Source: DATKKX01 sp035542775 (GTDB lineage Bacteria > Planctomycetota > Phycisphaerae > UBA1845 > UTPLA1). From it: a stretch of DNA of 5,726 nucleotides. Each line of letters opens with the position of its first letter. Positions within the stretch are counted from its first letter, which is position 1. Position numbers and translations under genes: made by a program. The notes beneath the pieces are model-generated. The model had not been told where the DNA came from. It worked only from the letters and a program-made list of their open reading frames with translations, and did not search any database. Positions 4,028 through 5,726 of the stretch are shown here, piece after piece. Location of the stretch: the NCBI GenBank assembly GCA_035542775.1, contig DATKKX010000185.1:1-5726 (forward strand). Direction: 5' to 3'.

Positions 4028-5726
4028 CTAGTTCGGCCGTCGGCGGCGCGCCTTCTGCGGTCGTGACCCACCGCTGGTCGGCGAGCCGACAGCCGCGGGC
4101 CGCCGTGGCACCACGCTCGATGCCCCCATCTGATGTGGCAGTCCGCGAAGCAGGTTCCGAAGCACATTCAATAGCGTCTGACCGTGAAAGTACTGATCCG
4201 GCAGTCGCCAATACACCGTGCGGGCGTCGGGCACGCTGATCGAGCCGGTCGATCCCTCAAACAACTGTTCGAATCTCTTGATCTCATTCTCGACGTGGAA
4301 GATCACATCCGGCTCTTTCTTGATGATCGCTTTGATATTCCATTGGGCCGCTCGAACGCGGAGGTCCGCCAGCGTCAGCAGAGTCTCAACGGTTTCGGGG
4401 TGCCGCCCGAAAGCGTCCTCGAGGTCCTGGCCGAGCTGATCGACCTCCTCCGGCGTGCGGCACACGGCGAACCGCCTGTAACACTCCATCCGCTGGCGGT
4501 CGGACGGAATGTAACTCTTGGGGATGTATGCTTCGAGATCAAGTTCCAGATGAACCGCTATGCGCGGTTCGTAGTGCTCGCCACGCATCCGCTTGACGGC
4601 CTTCTCCAGAAGCTGACAGTAAAGCTCATATCCCACCGCGGCGATGTGGCCGGACTGCTCCGGGCCGAGGATATTGCCTGCGCCGCGAATCTCCAGGTCG
4701 CGCATGGCGATTTGAAAGCCCGCCCCCAACTCGCTGTACTCCTCAATGGCTTTCAGCCGCCTCGCCGCCATGTGCGTCAACGGCCTGCTGGGGTTCAACA
4801 GCAAGTAGCAGTACGCCCGGTGTTTGTACCGCCCCACGCGCCCGCGGAGCTGGTGCAAGTCCGCCAGCCCGAACATCTCCGCCCGGTCAATAAAGATCGT
4901 GTTGACGTTGGGGATGTCCACGCCGGCCTCGATGATGCTCGTGCATACCAGAATGTCGGCTTCATGCCGAACGAACCGCAGCATCTTGTCTTCGAGCTCA
5001 TCCCCGTGCATCTGGCCGTGGGCAACCAGCACTCGGGCGTCTGGAACAAGCCCCGCCACTTTGGCGGCCACACCCTTGATCGAGTGCACCCGGTTATGCA
5101 CGAAGTAGACCTGCCCGTCACGGTTCATCTCACGGATGATGGCCTCGCGGATCAACTCGTCGTTCCAGGCACAGACCCGCGTCGCGATCGCCCGGCGATC
5201 CAGCGGCGGCGTGGCCAGGCTGGAGATGTCGCGAAGCCCGACCATCGACATGTGCAACGTGCGTGGGATCGGCGTGGCGGTCATGGTGAGCACGTCCACC
5301 GTGGTGCGCAGGTGCTTCAACCTCTCCTTGTGCTCGACACCGAAGCGCTGCTCCTCGTCGATCACCACCAGGCCCAGCTCGCTGAACTTGACCCGGGCGC
5401 CCAGCAGCTGGTGGGTGCCGATGACGATCTCGATCTTCCCGTCGGCGAGATCCTGCTGGATGGCCTTGGCCGCCTGCGGGTCCACGAAGCGGTTGAGCAT
5501 CTCCACCCGCAGCGGGAAGCCGCTGAAGCGCTCCCTGAAGGTTCGGAAATGCTGGAAGCACAAGATGGTGGTGGGACACAGCACGGCCACCTGGTGGCCG
5601 TCCAGGGCCACCTTGGCCGCGGCCCGCATGGCCACCTCGGTCTTGCCGAAGCCCACGTCGCCGCAGATGAGGCGGTCCATGGGCTTTTTGGCTTCCATGT
5701 CCTGCTTGGCTTCGGCAATGGCGCGC
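4028..5726 (-). CDS. mfd: Transcription-repair coupling factor Mfd, C-terminal part (5' end beyond window)
   Basis: Mfd is a dsDNA translocase that pushes stalled RNA polymerase off damaged DNA and recruits UvrA for nucleotide excision repair. The frame is open to the right edge, so the visible ATG at 5698 is internal. About 565 codons are present, roughly the second half of a protein usually 1,100-1,200 residues long. Counting from that Met, the helicase motifs are Walker A GDVGFGKTE (13-21), DEEQ box (114-117), TATPIPR (140-146), HNRV (201-204), TSIIEAGVDIPN (253-264) and QLRGRVGR (283-290). The Mfd/RecG-specific region LEIRGAGNILG with EQSGHI (335-352) comes next. Residues ~375-520 match the C-terminal domain 7. 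The UvrB-like and polymerase-binding domains lie off the window. The protein ends in a basic, Pro/Ser/Gly-rich tail of about 30 residues (RRPAAVG... to RRRRPN), probably disordered. All motifs look intact, so the gene appears functional. Confidence 0.97.
   Translation of the reverse strand, partial: RAIAEAKQDMEAKKPMDRLICGDVGFGKTEVAMRAAAKVALDGHQVAVLCPTTILCFQHFRTFRERFSGFPLRVEMLNRFVDPQAAKAIQQDLADGKIEIVIGTHQLLGARVKFSELGLVVIDEEQRFGVEHKERLKHLRTTVDVLTMTATPIPRTLHMSMVGLRDISSLATPPLDRRAIATRVCAWNDELIREAIIREMNRDGQVYFVHNRVHSIKGVAAKVAGLVPDARVLVAHGQMHGDELEDKMLRFVRHEADILVCTSIIEAGVDIPNVNTIFIDRAEMFGLADLHQLRGRVGRYKHRAYCYLLLNPSRPLTHMAARRLKAIEEYSELGAGFQIAMRDLEIRGAGNILGPEQSGHIAAVGYELYCQLLEKAVKRMRGEHYEPRIAVHLELDLEAYIPKSYIPSDRQRMECYRRFAVCRTPEEVDQLGQDLEDAFGRHPETVETLLTLADLRVRAAQWNIKAIIKKEPDVIFHVENEIKRFEQLFEGSTGSISVPDARTVYWRLPDQYFHGQTLLNVLRNLLRGLPHQMGASSVVPRRPAAVGSPTSGGSRPQKARRRRPN

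Overview
The window is GC-rich bacterial DNA, and every gene that can be supported lies on the minus strand. Reading in transcription order, right to left, it holds the 3' part of mfd (transcription-repair coupling factor), a leader/intergenic stretch of about 550 bp, one large secreted cysteine-rich repeat protein with dockerin-like calcium-loop modules, a rho-independent terminator, and a tRNA-Thr(CGT) gene with its own promoter. The combination of 'GSCC...PNPCPP' cysteine-rich tandem units with dockerin-like loops, behind a Sec-type signal sequence, is a style of secreted protein I associate with Planctomycetota, especially Phycisphaerae-like and metagenome-derived members. That assignment is inference from protein style, not a database result.

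Layout: 1-120 carries no gene but holds a compact predicted three-way-junction inverted-repeat element just beyond the 3' end of the tRNA. 120-191 is tRNA-Thr, and 211-239 is a good sigma70-type promoter for it. 281-315 is a strong intrinsic terminator for the large gene at 394-3474 (1026 aa). Within that gene, ten tandem ~111-bp units (1453-2562) and three further units (580-906) surround three dockerin-like modules. 3475-4027 has no convincing protein gene. It holds a perfect extended -10 box about 440 bp upstream of the start codon, a set of competing G6/C6 hairpins, a 10-bp inverted repeat near the start codon and a hairpin right after the mfd stop. 4028-5726 is the C-terminal ~565 codons of mfd, cut by the right edge.

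The genes do not form an obvious functional pathway: mfd is housekeeping DNA repair, the repeat protein is probably exported and extracellular, and the tRNA is an independent unit. No defence system, CRISPR array, transposase or recombinase gene is visible. The features most worth following are the three-way-junction element next to the tRNA, the possible long structured leader of the repeat-protein gene, and the expansion history of the cysteine-rich array.
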